Assembly (NCBI GenBank): GCA_039889035.1
Contig: JBDQQY010000019.1
Span: forward strand, 121,902-185,901
Length of the DNA stretch: 64,000 bases
Source: Plantactinospora sp039889035
GTDB lineage: Bacteria > Actinomycetota > Actinomycetes > Mycobacteriales > Micromonosporaceae
Direction: 5' to 3'
Under the pieces are notes generated by a model, which worked only from the letters and a program-made list of their open reading frames with translations, did not search any database and was not told where the DNA came from. How positions within the stretch are numbered: position 1 is the first letter of the stretch; each line of letters opens with the position of its first letter. Shown here in pieces: positions 37,954 through 46,562 of this stretch. Both the position numbers and the translations under genes were made by a program.

Positions 37954-38876
37954 CACTTCATTCCCCCCAGCAGCAGGTACAGGACGGCCATCCGGACGGA
38001 GACTCCGTTGGCGACCTGTTCGACGATCGTGGAGCGGGGCGAGTCGGCCACCTCGGGCGCGATCTCCATCCCGCGGTTCATCGGACCCGGGTGCATCACG
38101 ATGGCGTGGTCCGGCAGCCGGGCCATCCGGGGCCCGTCGAGTCCGTAGCGCCGGGCGTACTCCCGGGCGGACGGGAAGTAGGAGTCGGCCATCCGCTCCC
38201 GCTGCACCCGCAGCATCATCACCACGTCCGAGGTGGGCAGCACCGCGTCGAGGTCGTACGACACCTCGGTGCCGGGCGCGAGCGCCGTGCCGATGTCGAC
38301 CGGGATCAGCGTCGGCGGGCCGACCAGGGTCACCTTGGCGCCCAGGGTGGCCAGCAGCAGCACGTTGGAGCGGGCGACCCGGCTGTGCAGCACGTCGCCG
38401 ACCACCGCGACCGACAGCCCGGCGATCCGCCCCAGCCGGGCTCGCATCGTGTACGCGTCCAGCAGTGCCTGGGTCGGGTGTTCGTGGGTACCGTCGCCGG
38501 CGTTGAGCACGGAGCCCTCGACCCAGTTGGCGAGCCGGTGCGGCGCCCCGGAGGCCGGGTGCCGGATCACCACCGCGTCGGCCCCCATCGCCTGGAGGGT
38601 CAGCGCGGTGTCCTTGAGGCTCTCGCCCTTCGAGACGCTGGAGCCCTTGGCAGAGAAGTTGATCACATCGGCGGAGAGCCGCTTGGCCGCCGCCTCGAAG
38701 GAGATCCGGGTCCGGGTGGAGTCCTCGTAGAAGAGGTTGACCACGGTACGGCCGCGCAGCGCGGGCAGCTTCTTCACCTCGCGGCCGGCCACCGTCGCCA
38801 TCTCAGCGGCGGTGTCCAGGATCAGCGTGGCGGTGGCCGCGTCGAGATCCGCACCGGAAAGCAGGTGTTTGAGCAT
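37953..38876 (-). CDS. pyrB: aspartate carbamoyltransferase catalytic subunit
   Basis: PyrB joins carbamoyl phosphate and aspartate. The 307-residue protein has the carbamoyl-phosphate motif YEDSTRTRISFE, the SVSKGES loop, HPTQALLD and the aspartate domain with RVQRERM. No regulatory PyrI chain is present, as usual in actinobacteria. Its ATG overlaps the pyrR stop by 1 nt (TAATG). Confidence 0.98.
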   Translation of the reverse strand: MLKHLLSGADLDAATATLILDTAAEMATVAGREVKKLPALRGRTVVNLFYEDSTRTRISFEAAAKRLSADVINFSAKGSSVSKGESLKDTALTLQAMGADAVVIRHPASGAPHRLANWVEGSVLNAGDGTHEHPTQALLDAYTMRARLGRIAGLSVAVVGDVLHSRVARSNVLLLATLGAKVTLVGPPTLIPVDIGTALAPGTEVSYDLDAVLPTSDVVMMLRVQRERMADSYFPSAREYARRYGLDGPRMARLPDHAIVMHPGPMNRGMEIAPEVADSPRSTIVEQVANGVSVRMAVLYLLLGGMK

Positions 38877-39457
38877 TATGCCGCCCCTCCGATGAGCTTG
38901 ACCTCGTCGGTGCCGTCGGTCTCCGCGAGAGTCACCTTGACGCTCTCGGCGAGCGCCGTCGGGATGTTCTTCCCCACGTAGTCGGCCCGGATCGGCAACT
39001 CCCGGTGGCCCCGGTCGACCAGCACGGCGAGCTGCACCGAACTGGGCCGGCCGAGGTCGCTGAGCGCGTCGAGGGCGGCCCGGACGGTCCGGCCGGAGAA
39101 GAGGACGTCGTCGACCAGGATCACCCGTTTGCCGTCGATCCCCTCCGGGGGGACCTGGGTCGGGCCGATCGCGCGTACCGCGTGCCGACGGAGATCGTCA
39201 CGATAGAGAGTGATATCGAGCACACCCACCGGTATGGCGATGCCCTCGAAGGCGTTGATCCGGGCCGCCAGCCGGCGGGCCAGCGGAGCGCCCCGGGTGG
39301 GTATCCCGAGCAGTACGGTACCGGCGGCGCCCTGGGTCTTCTCCAGGATCTGGTGTGCGATTCGGTCCACCACCCGGGCCAGTTCGGCGCTGGTCAGGAT
39401 GACCTTCACGGACGGTGGTGAGACCGGTTGCGGCTGAGCAGCCTGCGGGTACGCCAC
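38876..39457 (-). CDS. pyrR: bifunctional PyrR regulator/uracil phosphoribosyltransferase
   Basis: PyrR senses UMP and binds pyr mRNA; it also has uracil phosphoribosyltransferase activity. The 193-residue protein has the PRPP-binding loop VILVDDVLFSGRTVRAALDAL and LLGIPTRGAPLARRLA. I chose the GTG behind AGGGGG. It leads the pyrR-pyrB-pyrC-carA-carB-pyrD operon. A PyrR-binding hairpin sits directly before its ribosome-binding site. Confidence 0.97.
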   Translation of the reverse strand: MAYPQAAQPQPVSPPSVKVILTSAELARVVDRIAHQILEKTQGAAGTVLLGIPTRGAPLARRLAARINAFEGIAIPVGVLDITLYRDDLRRHAVRAIGPTQVPPEGIDGKRVILVDDVLFSGRTVRAALDALSDLGRPSSVQLAVLVDRGHRELPIRADYVGKNIPTALAESVKVTLAETDGTDEVKLIGGAA

Positions 39458-39471
39458 GGCGGACCCCCTTC

Positions 39472-39489
39472 CCCGCCTCACGGGACGGG
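39472..39489 (-). promoter_or_regulatory. PyrR-binding RNA hairpin
   Basis: On the minus strand the loop UCCCGUGAGG (39476-39485) matches the PyrR-binding consensus UCCNGNGAGG. It is closed by a CCCG/CGGG stem, and the 3' arm runs into the purine-rich pyrR ribosome-binding site. With no terminator/antiterminator pair visible, PyrR bound with UMP probably blocks translation, as described for mycobacteria. Confidence 0.8.
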
Positions 39490-39658
39490 TCGTTAAAGGA
39501 CGTCGGATTCCGGCGCTTGCCTGACGCGGCCCGGGCCGGGGCTCTAGTCACGTTACCACTGGCCACGGGGCCGGCCCCGGCGGGTCGCTGACCCCCGGAT
39601 CAGCGAGCCGAAACCGCCCGGCTGAACACGATCTTTGTAATAGGTAGGTAACTAGCAC

Positions 39659-39687
39659 TTGACCACGTGTCGTTATCCCCGTACCGT
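39659..39687 (+). promoter_or_regulatory. promoter of bldD, with possible BldD box
   Basis: TTGACC (39659-39664) and TACCGT (39682-39687) are 17 bp apart, a good housekeeping promoter. The leader is about 47 nt. The segment TGACCACGTGTCG (39660-39672) partly fits the BldD half-sites TnAC and GTnA around the -35 box, so autoregulation is possible; one position mismatches. Confidence 0.6.
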
Positions 39688-39740
39688 CACGCTCCGTAGC
39701 GATCGCTGGGGAGATCCCCGACCAGCACTGGGAGTGCCGA

Positions 39741-40229
39741 ATGCCCTCTGAATACGCCAAGTCGTTGGGCGCGCGCCTGCGCTCTATCCGTCAGCAGCAG
39801 GGATTGTCCCTGCAGGGGGTGGAGGAGAAGTCAAACGGACGGTGGAAAGCCGTCGTGGTCGGCTCGTACGAGCGGGGCGACCGGGCGGTGACGGTCTCCC
39901 GTCTCGCCGAACTCGCGGACTTCTACCGGGTGCCCGTCTCGGAGCTGCTGCCGGACGGCAGTGGCGTCCGTCACGAGCCGACGAACAAGATCGTGCTCGA
40001 CCTCGAGCGGCTGTACGACGAGGCCTCCGAGGACCTCGCCTACGTCGCCCGCTATGCCCGCGCCATCCAGCAGCAGCGCGGTGACTACAACGGACGGGTG
40101 CTGTCGATTCGCGCGGACGACCTGCGGGCGCTCGCGATCGTCTACGACTCCTCCCCCTCCGGCCTGATCGAGCGGCTCACCGAGCACGGCGTGCTCGTCG
40201 CCGACCCCCGGGCGCTCTTCGCGTCCTGA
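39741..40229 (+). CDS. bldD: developmental regulator BldD
   Basis: BldD represses sporulation genes during vegetative growth when bound to tetrameric c-di-GMP. The 162-residue protein has an N-terminal XRE HTH (LGARLRSIRQQQGLSLQGVE) and a C-terminal domain. The c-di-GMP motif RxD-X8-RxxD is complete: RGD at 113-115 and RADD at 124-127. It is divergent from pyrR, the usual actinobacterial place. Confidence 0.97.
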   Translation: MPSEYAKSLGARLRSIRQQQGLSLQGVEEKSNGRWKAVVVGSYERGDRAVTVSRLAELADFYRVPVSELLPDGSGVRHEPTNKIVLDLERLYDEASEDLAYVARYARAIQQQRGDYNGRVLSIRADDLRALAIVYDSSPSGLIERLTEHGVLVADPRALFAS

Positions 40230-40238
40230 TCCCCCCGA

Positions 40239-40277
40239 CTCGCGGGGTCCGTGCCCACCGGGCGCGGGCCCCGCGAG
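40239..40277 (+). terminator. hairpin after bldD
   Basis: CTCGCGGGG (40239-40247) pairs with CCCCGCGAG (40269-40277), followed by CCGTTTCT. An inner GCCC/GGGC stem adds stability. It lies 10 nt after the bldD stop. Confidence 0.6.
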
Positions 40278-40382
40278 CCGTTTCTGCCCGGATTCCGCCC
40301 CCGCGACAACACAAACCGGGCAGCGCTACAGTCCCGGCCACAGACACCGCGGGGAAGGCCCAGGGACGCGGGCAGCGCGACG

Positions 40383-40417
40383 CCGGGCCGTCCGACCCCG
40401 ACGGGTCGGCGGCCCGG
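40383..40417 (-). terminator. hairpin after nusB
   Basis: CCGGGCCG and CGGCCCGG form an 8-bp outer stem. After one bulged base, CCGACCC and GGGTCGG continue it with a 4-nt loop. It lies downstream of the nusB stop on the minus strand. Confidence 0.55.
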
Positions 40418-40447
40418 GCGGTCGGGCGCGGAAAGCTCGCGAAGGGC

Positions 40448-40882
40448 TCAGCGGGTGGCGTACTCGGCGATCCGGCCCAGGAGGCCGTTGAGGAACCGGG
40501 GCGAGTCGTCGGTCGACATCTGCCGGGCCAGCTCGACCGCCTCGCTGATCGCCACCGCGTCGTCGATCTCGTCGACGTAGAGCAGTTCGTAGATGGCGAT
40601 CCGGGCGAGGTTACGGTCGACGACCGGCATCCGGTCCAGCGTCCAACCCTCGGCGTAGCTGTCGATCAGCTCGTCGATTCGGGCCTGGTGCTCCGCCACA
40701 CCCTCGATCAGGCCCACCGCATAGCCCAGGTGCTCGGGGCGCGGCTGTTCCAACCGTTGGAGATAGCCGGTCAGCACCTCGGCGGCGGGCCGGTCGCGCA
40801 TGTCCGCCTCGTAGAGGACGTCCAGGGCCCGCTTGCGTGCCTTGCGGCGGGCCGGCATCTGCTGTTTGGCGCCCTCCGCCAT
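40448..40882 (-). CDS. nusB: transcription antitermination factor NusB
   Basis: NusB binds boxA with S10 to keep RNA polymerase processive on rRNA operons. The 144-residue all-helical protein has ARRKARKRALDVLYEADMR and the C-terminal DDAVAISEAVELARQMSTDDSPRFLNGLLG block. Its ATG overlaps the efp stop by 1 nt. It ends the aroB-aroQ-efp-nusB run. Confidence 0.96.
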   Translation of the reverse strand: MAEGAKQQMPARRKARKRALDVLYEADMRDRPAAEVLTGYLQRLEQPRPEHLGYAVGLIEGVAEHQARIDELIDSYAEGWTLDRMPVVDRNLARIAIYELLYVDEIDDAVAISEAVELARQMSTDDSPRFLNGLLGRIAEYATR

Positions 40883-41439
40883 CAGGCTCGGCCGAGATAG
40901 CGGCCGTCGCGGGTGTCGACCTTGATCTTCTCGCCGGTGGTGATGAAGAGCGGCACCTGGACGGTGGCGCCGGTCTCGACCGTCGCCGGCTTGTTCCCGC
41001 CGGTGGACCGGTCGCCCTGCAGGCCGGGCTCGGTGTAGGTGATCTCCAGCACGACGCTGGTCGGCAGCTCGACGTAGAGCGGCACGCCCTCGTGGGTGGC
41101 GACGATCGCCTCCGCCTCGGGCAGCAGGTAGTTGGCCGCCTCGCCGACCGTGCCGCCGGGCACCGGAATCTGGTCGTACGTCTCCAGATCCATGAAGACG
41201 TAGTCCTCGCCGTCGATGTAGAGGTACTGCATGGTGCGCTTGTCGACGGTGGCCGTGTCGACCTTGGTACCCGCGTTGAACGTCTTGTCGACCACCTTGC
41301 CGGACAGCACGTTCTTCAGCGTGGTGCGCACGAAGGCACCGCCCTTGCCGGGCTTGACGTGCTGGAACTCCACGACGGCCCACAGCTCGCCGTCGAGGTT
41401 GAGAACCAGCCCGTTCTTCAGGTCGTTGGTGGTGGCCAT
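40882..41439 (-). CDS. efp: elongation factor P
   Basis: EF-P relieves ribosomes stalled at proline stretches. The 185-residue protein has three beta-barrel domains. The tip loop of domain I reads HVKPGKGGAFVRT, with the lysine at the usual functional position. Domain III ends with KVDTRDGRYLGRA. A TAGACT -10-like box at 41480-41485 suggests its own promoter in the 101-nt gap after aroQ. Confidence 0.97.
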   Translation of the reverse strand: MATTNDLKNGLVLNLDGELWAVVEFQHVKPGKGGAFVRTTLKNVLSGKVVDKTFNAGTKVDTATVDKRTMQYLYIDGEDYVFMDLETYDQIPVPGGTVGEAANYLLPEAEAIVATHEGVPLYVELPTSVVLEITYTEPGLQGDRSTGGNKPATVETGATVQVPLFITTGEKIKVDTRDGRYLGRA

Positions 41440-41540
41440 TTCCTGCCTTGATCTTTAATTCGGGCGGACAGACCCGGCAAGTCTACTAGGGGCGTCCAGT
41501 TGATCAGGACCAGCCCGTTTCGCCGAGGCGGGACAGCCGG

Positions 41541-41987
41541 TCAGCCCCGGGCGGAGCGGTCCCGCAACGCGGCCAGGTGCAGCAGGGCCAGCCGGTAACC
41601 GTCGACCCCGAGGCCGCAGATCACCCCGGTCGCGACGGCCGAGACCACGGAGTGGTGCCGGAACTCCTCCCGGGCGTGGATGTTGGAGATGTGCACCTCG
41701 ACCAGCGGGCCGCGCAGCATTGCGCAGGCGTCCCGGACCGCGTAGGAGTAGTGCGACCAGGCGGCCGGGTTGAGCACCACCCCCGCCTCCTCGTCGGCCG
41801 CCTGGTGCAGCCAGCCGATCAACTCCGCCTCGGCGTCGGTCTGCCGGACCTCCACCTCCAGGCCCAGCTCCTTACCGGTGGCCTGGCAGCCTGCCACCAG
41901 GTCGGCGTAACTGGTGGCGCCGTACACCTCGGGCTGCCGGATGCCGAGCCGGCCCAGGTTGGGCCCGTTGAGCACGTAGACCCTCAT
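41541..41987 (-). CDS. aroQ: 3-dehydroquinate dehydratase, type II
   Basis: AroQ dehydrates 3-dehydroquinate in the shikimate pathway. The 148-residue dodecameric type has VLNGPNLGRLGIRQPEVYG, NPAAWSHYSYAVRDA and EVHISNIHAREEFRHHS, with the catalytic Tyr and His present. The start overlaps the aroB stop (ATGA). Confidence 0.97.
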   Translation of the reverse strand: MRVYVLNGPNLGRLGIRQPEVYGATSYADLVAGCQATGKELGLEVEVRQTDAEAELIGWLHQAADEEAGVVLNPAAWSHYSYAVRDACAMLRGPLVEVHISNIHAREEFRHHSVVSAVATGVICGLGVDGYRLALLHLAALRDRSARG

Positions 41988-43060
41988 GCCGCCACCTCGG
42001 CGTACGCGTCGTACAGCAGTTCGTCGTCCGGGCCGTCCAGGATCCCGGTCTCGGCCAGCCCGTCCAGCACCACGAACCGCAACCGGCTGCCCCGGGCCTT
42101 CTTGTCCACCCGCATCGCGGCCAGCAGTTCCGGCCAGGCGTCCGCCCGGTAGCTCGTCGGCAGCCCGAGCGTGGTCAGCACCGTCCGGTGCCGGGCCGCG
42201 GTCGGCTCGTCCAGCCGGCCGGCCCGCCAGGCCAGCCCGGCGGCGTAGACCAGGCCGACGGAGATCGCGTGCCCGTGCCGCCAGCGGTAGCCCTCGACCT
42301 TCTCGATCGCGTGCCCGAGGGTGTGGCCGTAGTTGAGGATCTCCCGCCGGCCCGCCTCACGCAGGTCGCCGGAGACCACGTCTGCCTTCACCCGGATGGC
42401 GCGCTCGACCAGCTCCCGGACCACCGCCCCGGTCGGGTCCACCGCGGCCGTGGGGTCGGACTCGACCAGGTCGAGGATGGCCGGGTCGGCGATGAAGCCG
42501 CACTTCACCACCTCGGCGAGCCCGGCCGTCAGGTCGACCGCCGGCAGCGAGTCCAGCATCGCCAGGTCGCAGAGCACCCCGACCGGCGGATGGAAGGCGC
42601 CGACCAGGTTCTTGCCGGCGGCCGTGTTGACCCCGGTCTTGCCGCCCACGGCCGCGTCGACCATGCCGAGCAGCGAGGTGGAGACCGGCACCCAGCGGAC
42701 CCCGCGCAACCAGCAGGCGGCGACGAAGCCGGCCAGGTCGGTCACCGCGCCGCCACCCACCCCGACCACCGCATCGGTACGGGTGAAGCCCGCCGCGCCG
42801 AGCCGCTGCCAGCAGCCGGCCGCGACCTCGATGTCCTTGCCGGCCTCGGCGTCCGGCACCGGCACGGTCAGCGGCTCGATTCCGGCGGCGCGGAGCCGCT
42901 CGGCCAGCTCGTCGGCGTGCGCCTTCAGCGGCGGGGCGTGCAGCACGGCGGCGCGCTCGGCACCGTCCAGCAGCGGCGGCAGCGCGGCCAGCAGGTCCCG
43001 GCCGACGAGGACGTCGTACGGCCGGTCGCCGCCGACCGGAATTCGGGTCAGCTCGTCCAT
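41984..43060 (-). CDS. aroB: 3-dehydroquinate synthase
   Basis: AroB converts DAHP to 3-dehydroquinate with NAD and a metal ion. The 358-residue protein has GGGAVTDLAGFVAACWLRG, VDAAVGGKTGVNTAAGKNLVG and the metal histidines in LNYGHTLGHAIE and HGHAIS. It starts 11 nt after the WYL regulator gene. A TAGGCT -10-like box 8 nt before the ATG could give it its own near-leaderless promoter. Normally aroK lies directly upstream. Confidence 0.97.
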   Translation of the reverse strand: MDELTRIPVGGDRPYDVLVGRDLLAALPPLLDGAERAAVLHAPPLKAHADELAERLRAAGIEPLTVPVPDAEAGKDIEVAAGCWQRLGAAGFTRTDAVVGVGGGAVTDLAGFVAACWLRGVRWVPVSTSLLGMVDAAVGGKTGVNTAAGKNLVGAFHPPVGVLCDLAMLDSLPAVDLTAGLAEVVKCGFIADPAILDLVESDPTAAVDPTGAVVRELVERAIRVKADVVSGDLREAGRREILNYGHTLGHAIEKVEGYRWRHGHAISVGLVYAAGLAWRAGRLDEPTAARHRTVLTTLGLPTSYRADAWPELLAAMRVDKKARGSRLRFVVLDGLAETGILDGPDDELLYDAYAEVAA

Positions 43061-43071
43061 CGGGCTAGAGC

Positions 43072-44058
43072 CTAGAGGATGGGGTCCGCCGCAGGCGGTG
43101 CTCGGCGGGCGGCGTACCCGGCGAGCGCGCCGGCGTAGTCGGTGACGGCGGTACGCAGCTCGTCCGGGCGGAGCACGGTGAACGGCCAGCCCAGCCCGGC
43201 GAGGAGCTGGGCCATCCCGGTCAGGTCCTCGGCCCGGGCCCGCAGCAGAATGCCGTCGGAGGTGGGAGTCAGCTCGCCGACGCTGGGCGGCAACCGGCGG
43301 CGGACCTGTTCCAGGTCGGTCTCCAGCAGCACCTCGACCTCCCAGCGGTACGCCACTCCGGCCAGCGACCGGGTGACGTGCCCGACCGGATCGAATCCGT
43401 CCGGCACGGTGAAGGTCCCGACGCCGGTCTCGACGGAGGCGATCCGGTCGAGCCGGAAGGTACGGACCTCGCCGCGCCGGTGGTCGTGGCCGGTGACGTA
43501 CCAGCGGCCGGCATGGAAGACCAGGCCGTACGGGTCGAGGTCGCGCACCGACGGCTCACCGCCCCAGGAGCGGTAGCCGATGGTGACCCGGTGCCGGGAG
43601 TGGGTCGCCGCGCCCAGGGCGAGCAGGGTCGCGGTGGCCGGCCGGGGCGCGTCGGCCCGCCGCCGCAGGCTGAACCCGAGGCTCCGGGTCACCGCGTCGA
43701 GCCGGTCGGCGAGCGGCCCCGGCAGTACCCGGCGGATCTTCGCCTGGGCGAGCCCGGTGGCCGGAGCGGCGGTACCCAGCCCGAGCTGTTCGGCGGCGAC
43801 CAGCCCGAGCAGTACGGCCACCGCCTCGTCGTCGGTGAGCATCAGCGGCGGCAGCCGGTAGCCGGGCCGGAGCCGGTAGCCGCCGTACCGGCCCCGGTCG
43901 GCGGTCACCGGAATGCCGAGTTCGACCAGGGTGTCGGCGTAGCGCCGGACGGTCCGCTGGTCGACGCCGAGCCGGGCGGCCAACTCGGCCCCGGTCAGCC
44001 GGTGGGAACTCTGCAACAGCTCCAGCATCCCGAGCACCCGGGCGGCCGGATGTGGCAC
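43072..44058 (-). CDS. WYL-domain transcriptional regulator
   Basis: The 328-residue protein has a DeoR/HTH_11 winged helix (LTGAELAARLGVDQRTVRRYADTLVELG) and a WYL ligand domain with HRVTIGYRSWGGEPSVRDLDPYGLVFHAGRWYVTGH split across residues 165-205. A WCX C-terminal extension follows. Such regulators sense small ligands or nucleic acids. It is divergent from an alpha/beta hydrolase gene, with a 9-bp inverted repeat in between, so it likely controls that gene. GTG start behind AAGGAG. Confidence 0.9.
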   Translation of the reverse strand: MPHPAARVLGMLELLQSSHRLTGAELAARLGVDQRTVRRYADTLVELGIPVTADRGRYGGYRLRPGYRLPPLMLTDDEAVAVLLGLVAAEQLGLGTAAPATGLAQAKIRRVLPGPLADRLDAVTRSLGFSLRRRADAPRPATATLLALGAATHSRHRVTIGYRSWGGEPSVRDLDPYGLVFHAGRWYVTGHDHRRGEVRTFRLDRIASVETGVGTFTVPDGFDPVGHVTRSLAGVAYRWEVEVLLETDLEQVRRRLPPSVGELTPTSDGILLRARAEDLTGMAQLLAGLGWPFTVLRPDELRTAVTDYAGALAGYAARRAPPAADPIL

Positions 44059-44072
44059 GGGTCACACTCCTT

Positions 44073-44095
44073 ATCCGGGCGGAAGTCGCCCGGAT
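44073..44095. promoter_or_regulatory. inverted repeat in divergent promoter region
   Basis: ATCCGGGCG and CGCCCGGAT form a perfect 9-bp inverted repeat with a 5-nt spacer. It lies just upstream of a TAGCGT -10-like box (44103-44108) of the hydrolase gene and overlaps the leader of the WYL gene. It is a good candidate operator for the WYL protein. Confidence 0.5.
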
Positions 44096-44143
44096 TCGAC
44101 TCTAGCGTCGGAGCCGGACCGCACGACAGAAGAAGGAGCAGAC

Positions 44144-44890
44144 ATGGCCACGTTCGTCCTCGTCCCCGGTTTCTGGCTCGGCGCCTGGGCCTGGCGGGAG
44201 GTGACCGAAGGGCTGCGCGCGGCCGGGCACCGGGCGTACCCGTTGACCCTGACCGGGGTGGCCGACCGGGCCCACCTGGCCGACCCGGACGTGGGCCTGG
44301 AGACGCACACCACCGACATCGTCCGGCTGGTGGAGGCGGAGGAGCTGCGCGACGTCGTACTGGTCGGGCACTCCGGCGGCGGGATGCCGGTCCAGCAGGC
44401 GGCGGACCGGCTCCCCGACCGGTTCGACCGGGTGGTCTACCTCGACAGCGGGCCGCTGCCGGAGGGCACGGCGCAGTTCGACACCCACCCGCCGGAGGAG
44501 CAGCACCGGCTCCGGGCGCTGATCGGTGACGGACACCTGCTCCCGCCGCCGGCCTGGGACCCGGCCGCCGACCCGGTCAACCTGGCCGGGCTGGACGACG
44601 AGGTCCTGGACCTGCTCCGGGAGCGTGCCACCGGTCAGCCACTGCGCGCCGCCACCGACCCGGTACGCCTGCCGCACGGCGGCGCGGTGCCGACCACGCT
44701 GATCGCCTGCACCCTCCCGGTGGAGACGGTGCGGCAGATGATCGCGCAGCGGCACCCGTTCTTCGCCGCGCTGGCCGGTGCCGACCTCTACGGGCTGCCG
44801 ACCGGGCACTGGCCGATGTTCAGCGAGCCGAAGCGCCTGACCGAGCTGCTGGACCGGATCGGCCGACAGGTGCCGACCGGCGAGGAGTAG
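44144..44890 (+). CDS. alpha/beta hydrolase
   Basis: The 248-residue protein starts MATFVLVPGFWLGAWAW with the oxyanion-hole region, has the nucleophile elbow GHSGGGMP near residue 76, and ends with a His in PTGHWPMFSEPKRL. It resembles the small cytoplasmic esterase/hydrolase group with HNL/salicylate-esterase-like layout. AGAAGGAG precedes the ATG. The substrate is unknown; divergence from the WYL gene suggests ligand-responsive control. Confidence 0.88.
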   Translation: MATFVLVPGFWLGAWAWREVTEGLRAAGHRAYPLTLTGVADRAHLADPDVGLETHTTDIVRLVEAEELRDVVLVGHSGGGMPVQQAADRLPDRFDRVVYLDSGPLPEGTAQFDTHPPEEQHRLRALIGDGHLLPPPAWDPAADPVNLAGLDDEVLDLLRERATGQPLRAATDPVRLPHGGAVPTTLIACTLPVETVRQMIAQRHPFFAALAGADLYGLPTGHWPMFSEPKRLTELLDRIGRQVPTGEE

Positions 44891-44948
44891 CCGAGCCGAC
44901 CCGGTCGGTTCCGGCCCTGGAGAGCCGGGACCGACCGGGGTCCGGCCG

Positions 44949-46514
44949 TCAGGCGAAGGTCGCCCAGAACGCGCAGTGATGGGCGGTGGCCAGGTCGACC
45001 GACCCGACCGCGCCCGGTGCGAGCGACTGCACCGCCCGAGGCGACCAGTACGGCGTACCGGGGCCGTTCGGGTTACCGGTGGCGGCGAACCGGGTCCAGT
45101 AGCTGATCATCTGCCGGGAGAGTTCCCGCTGCCCGGGGTCCAGTTCGACCCGCACCCGGGTCAGGTCGTGCAGGTACGGCAACTCCGCACCGTGGTACGC
45201 GCCGAGCGGAAAGGTCGGCGGCTGCGGGAAGCTGAACACCTGCGGGGCCGAACGGTCGGCGAACTCGTAGTGGTAGGTCGGCACCCGCGCGGCGAGGTCC
45301 GCCGCGCTCGCCGTGTTCGGGCAGACGTACCCCCGGTCGGTGACGATCGCCGCCCAGGCCAGGCTCGGCGGGCCGGCGTCGGCGTACCGCTGCGCGACCT
45401 CGGTGGCCCGGGCGCCGAAGGCCGCGCCCAGCAGGTACTGGTAGAGCCCGTCGTCGAGCGACCCGAAGAACGCGGCGACGAAGAACCGCCCCTCGTCGCG
45501 GGTGTGCCCGTAGAGCACCGGCACCCGGTGGAACCGGCCCTGCCGCAGCGCCTCCGCCGGATGCAGTGGCAGGGCCGGGGTGCCGATCGCGGGACTCCAG
45601 TAGACGGCCGGGGCGGCCAGCAGCTCGCGGACCTCCCGCTGCCGGAGGCAGTCGAGGTCGGCGCAGTCCAGCGCGGTGGCGGTGGCCGTGCCGAGCCGTT
45701 CCAGGCTGGCCAGCGGCTTCCAGGTGTCGTTGTCCGGACCGGCACCGGGCAGGATCACCTCGACCAGGTTGGACGGCGAACAGTTGCCGCTCTGCACGAT
45801 CGCCCGGTGGAACAGGCCGGCCGCCGGCGGCGAGGTGAGCTGGGCGCAGACGCTGTCCGCGCCGGCCGACTCGCCGAAGAGAGTGACGTTGCGCGGATCG
45901 CCGCCGAAGGCGGCGATGTTGCGGCGTACCCAGCGCAGCGCGGCCTGCTGGTCCTGCAAGCCGAAGCTGCCCGAGCCGGCCAGCCCGGGATGGCCGAAGA
46001 AGCCCAGGATGCCGAGCCGGTAGTTGAGGTTCACCACCACCACGTCGCCGGTGACGGCGAGCCGCCGCTCGTCGAAGCCGGCACCGTCCCCGTTGCGCAG
46101 GCTGCCGCCGTGCAGCCAGACCAGCACCGGACGCGGTCGCGCCCGGCGCTCGCTCGGAGTGGTCACGTTCAGATAGAGGCAGTCCTCGGTCTCGCTGGCC
46201 GGCTGACCGGTCACCGGTTCGGCCGCCTGCGGGCAGGCGTTGCCCGGCCGGCTGGCGTCCCGGACTCCCGGCCAGGGCGTGGCCGGTCGGGGCGCGTTCC
46301 AGCGCAGGTCACCGACGGGTGGGGCGGCGTAGGGGATCCCCTGGAACGTCCGGGCCGGACCGGTCTGCACACCCCGGACCAGCCCCCGGTCGGTGGAGAC
46401 CACGGTGGAGTGCCGCCCCGGAGCGGCGGCGGTCGCGGTGGCGGGCACTCCGGCCAGCAGGACCACCACGACGACCGGTACGGCGATCATCGACAGTGAT
46501 CGACTCAGCTTCAT
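44949..46514 (-). CDS. secreted type-B carboxylesterase
   Basis: The 521-residue protein has a Sec signal peptide (MKLSRSLSMIAVPVVVVVLL to ATATAAA), then the carboxylesterase fold: FQGIPYAAPPVGDLRW, EDCLYLNV, the serine in TLFGESAGADSVC, and the His in GAYHGAELPYL. It should hydrolyse esters outside the cell. An ATG four codons upstream is possible. It lies in the accessory stretch between aroB and aroK. Confidence 0.92.
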   Translation of the reverse strand: MKLSRSLSMIAVPVVVVVLLAGVPATATAAAPGRHSTVVSTDRGLVRGVQTGPARTFQGIPYAAPPVGDLRWNAPRPATPWPGVRDASRPGNACPQAAEPVTGQPASETEDCLYLNVTTPSERRARPRPVLVWLHGGSLRNGDGAGFDERRLAVTGDVVVVNLNYRLGILGFFGHPGLAGSGSFGLQDQQAALRWVRRNIAAFGGDPRNVTLFGESAGADSVCAQLTSPPAAGLFHRAIVQSGNCSPSNLVEVILPGAGPDNDTWKPLASLERLGTATATALDCADLDCLRQREVRELLAAPAVYWSPAIGTPALPLHPAEALRQGRFHRVPVLYGHTRDEGRFFVAAFFGSLDDGLYQYLLGAAFGARATEVAQRYADAGPPSLAWAAIVTDRGYVCPNTASAADLAARVPTYHYEFADRSAPQVFSFPQPPTFPLGAYHGAELPYLHDLTRVRVELDPGQRELSRQMISYWTRFAATGNPNGPGTPYWSPRAVQSLAPGAVGSVDLATAHHCAFWATFA

Positions 46515-46562
46515 GGCACACAGCATGCCATCGCTTCCCCGCAGCGGGCGCAGCCGTACGGC

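Noticed and set aside
39548..39760. Minus-strand frame of 70 codons over the bldD promoter
   Set aside because: It overlaps the bldD promoter and start and has no domain.
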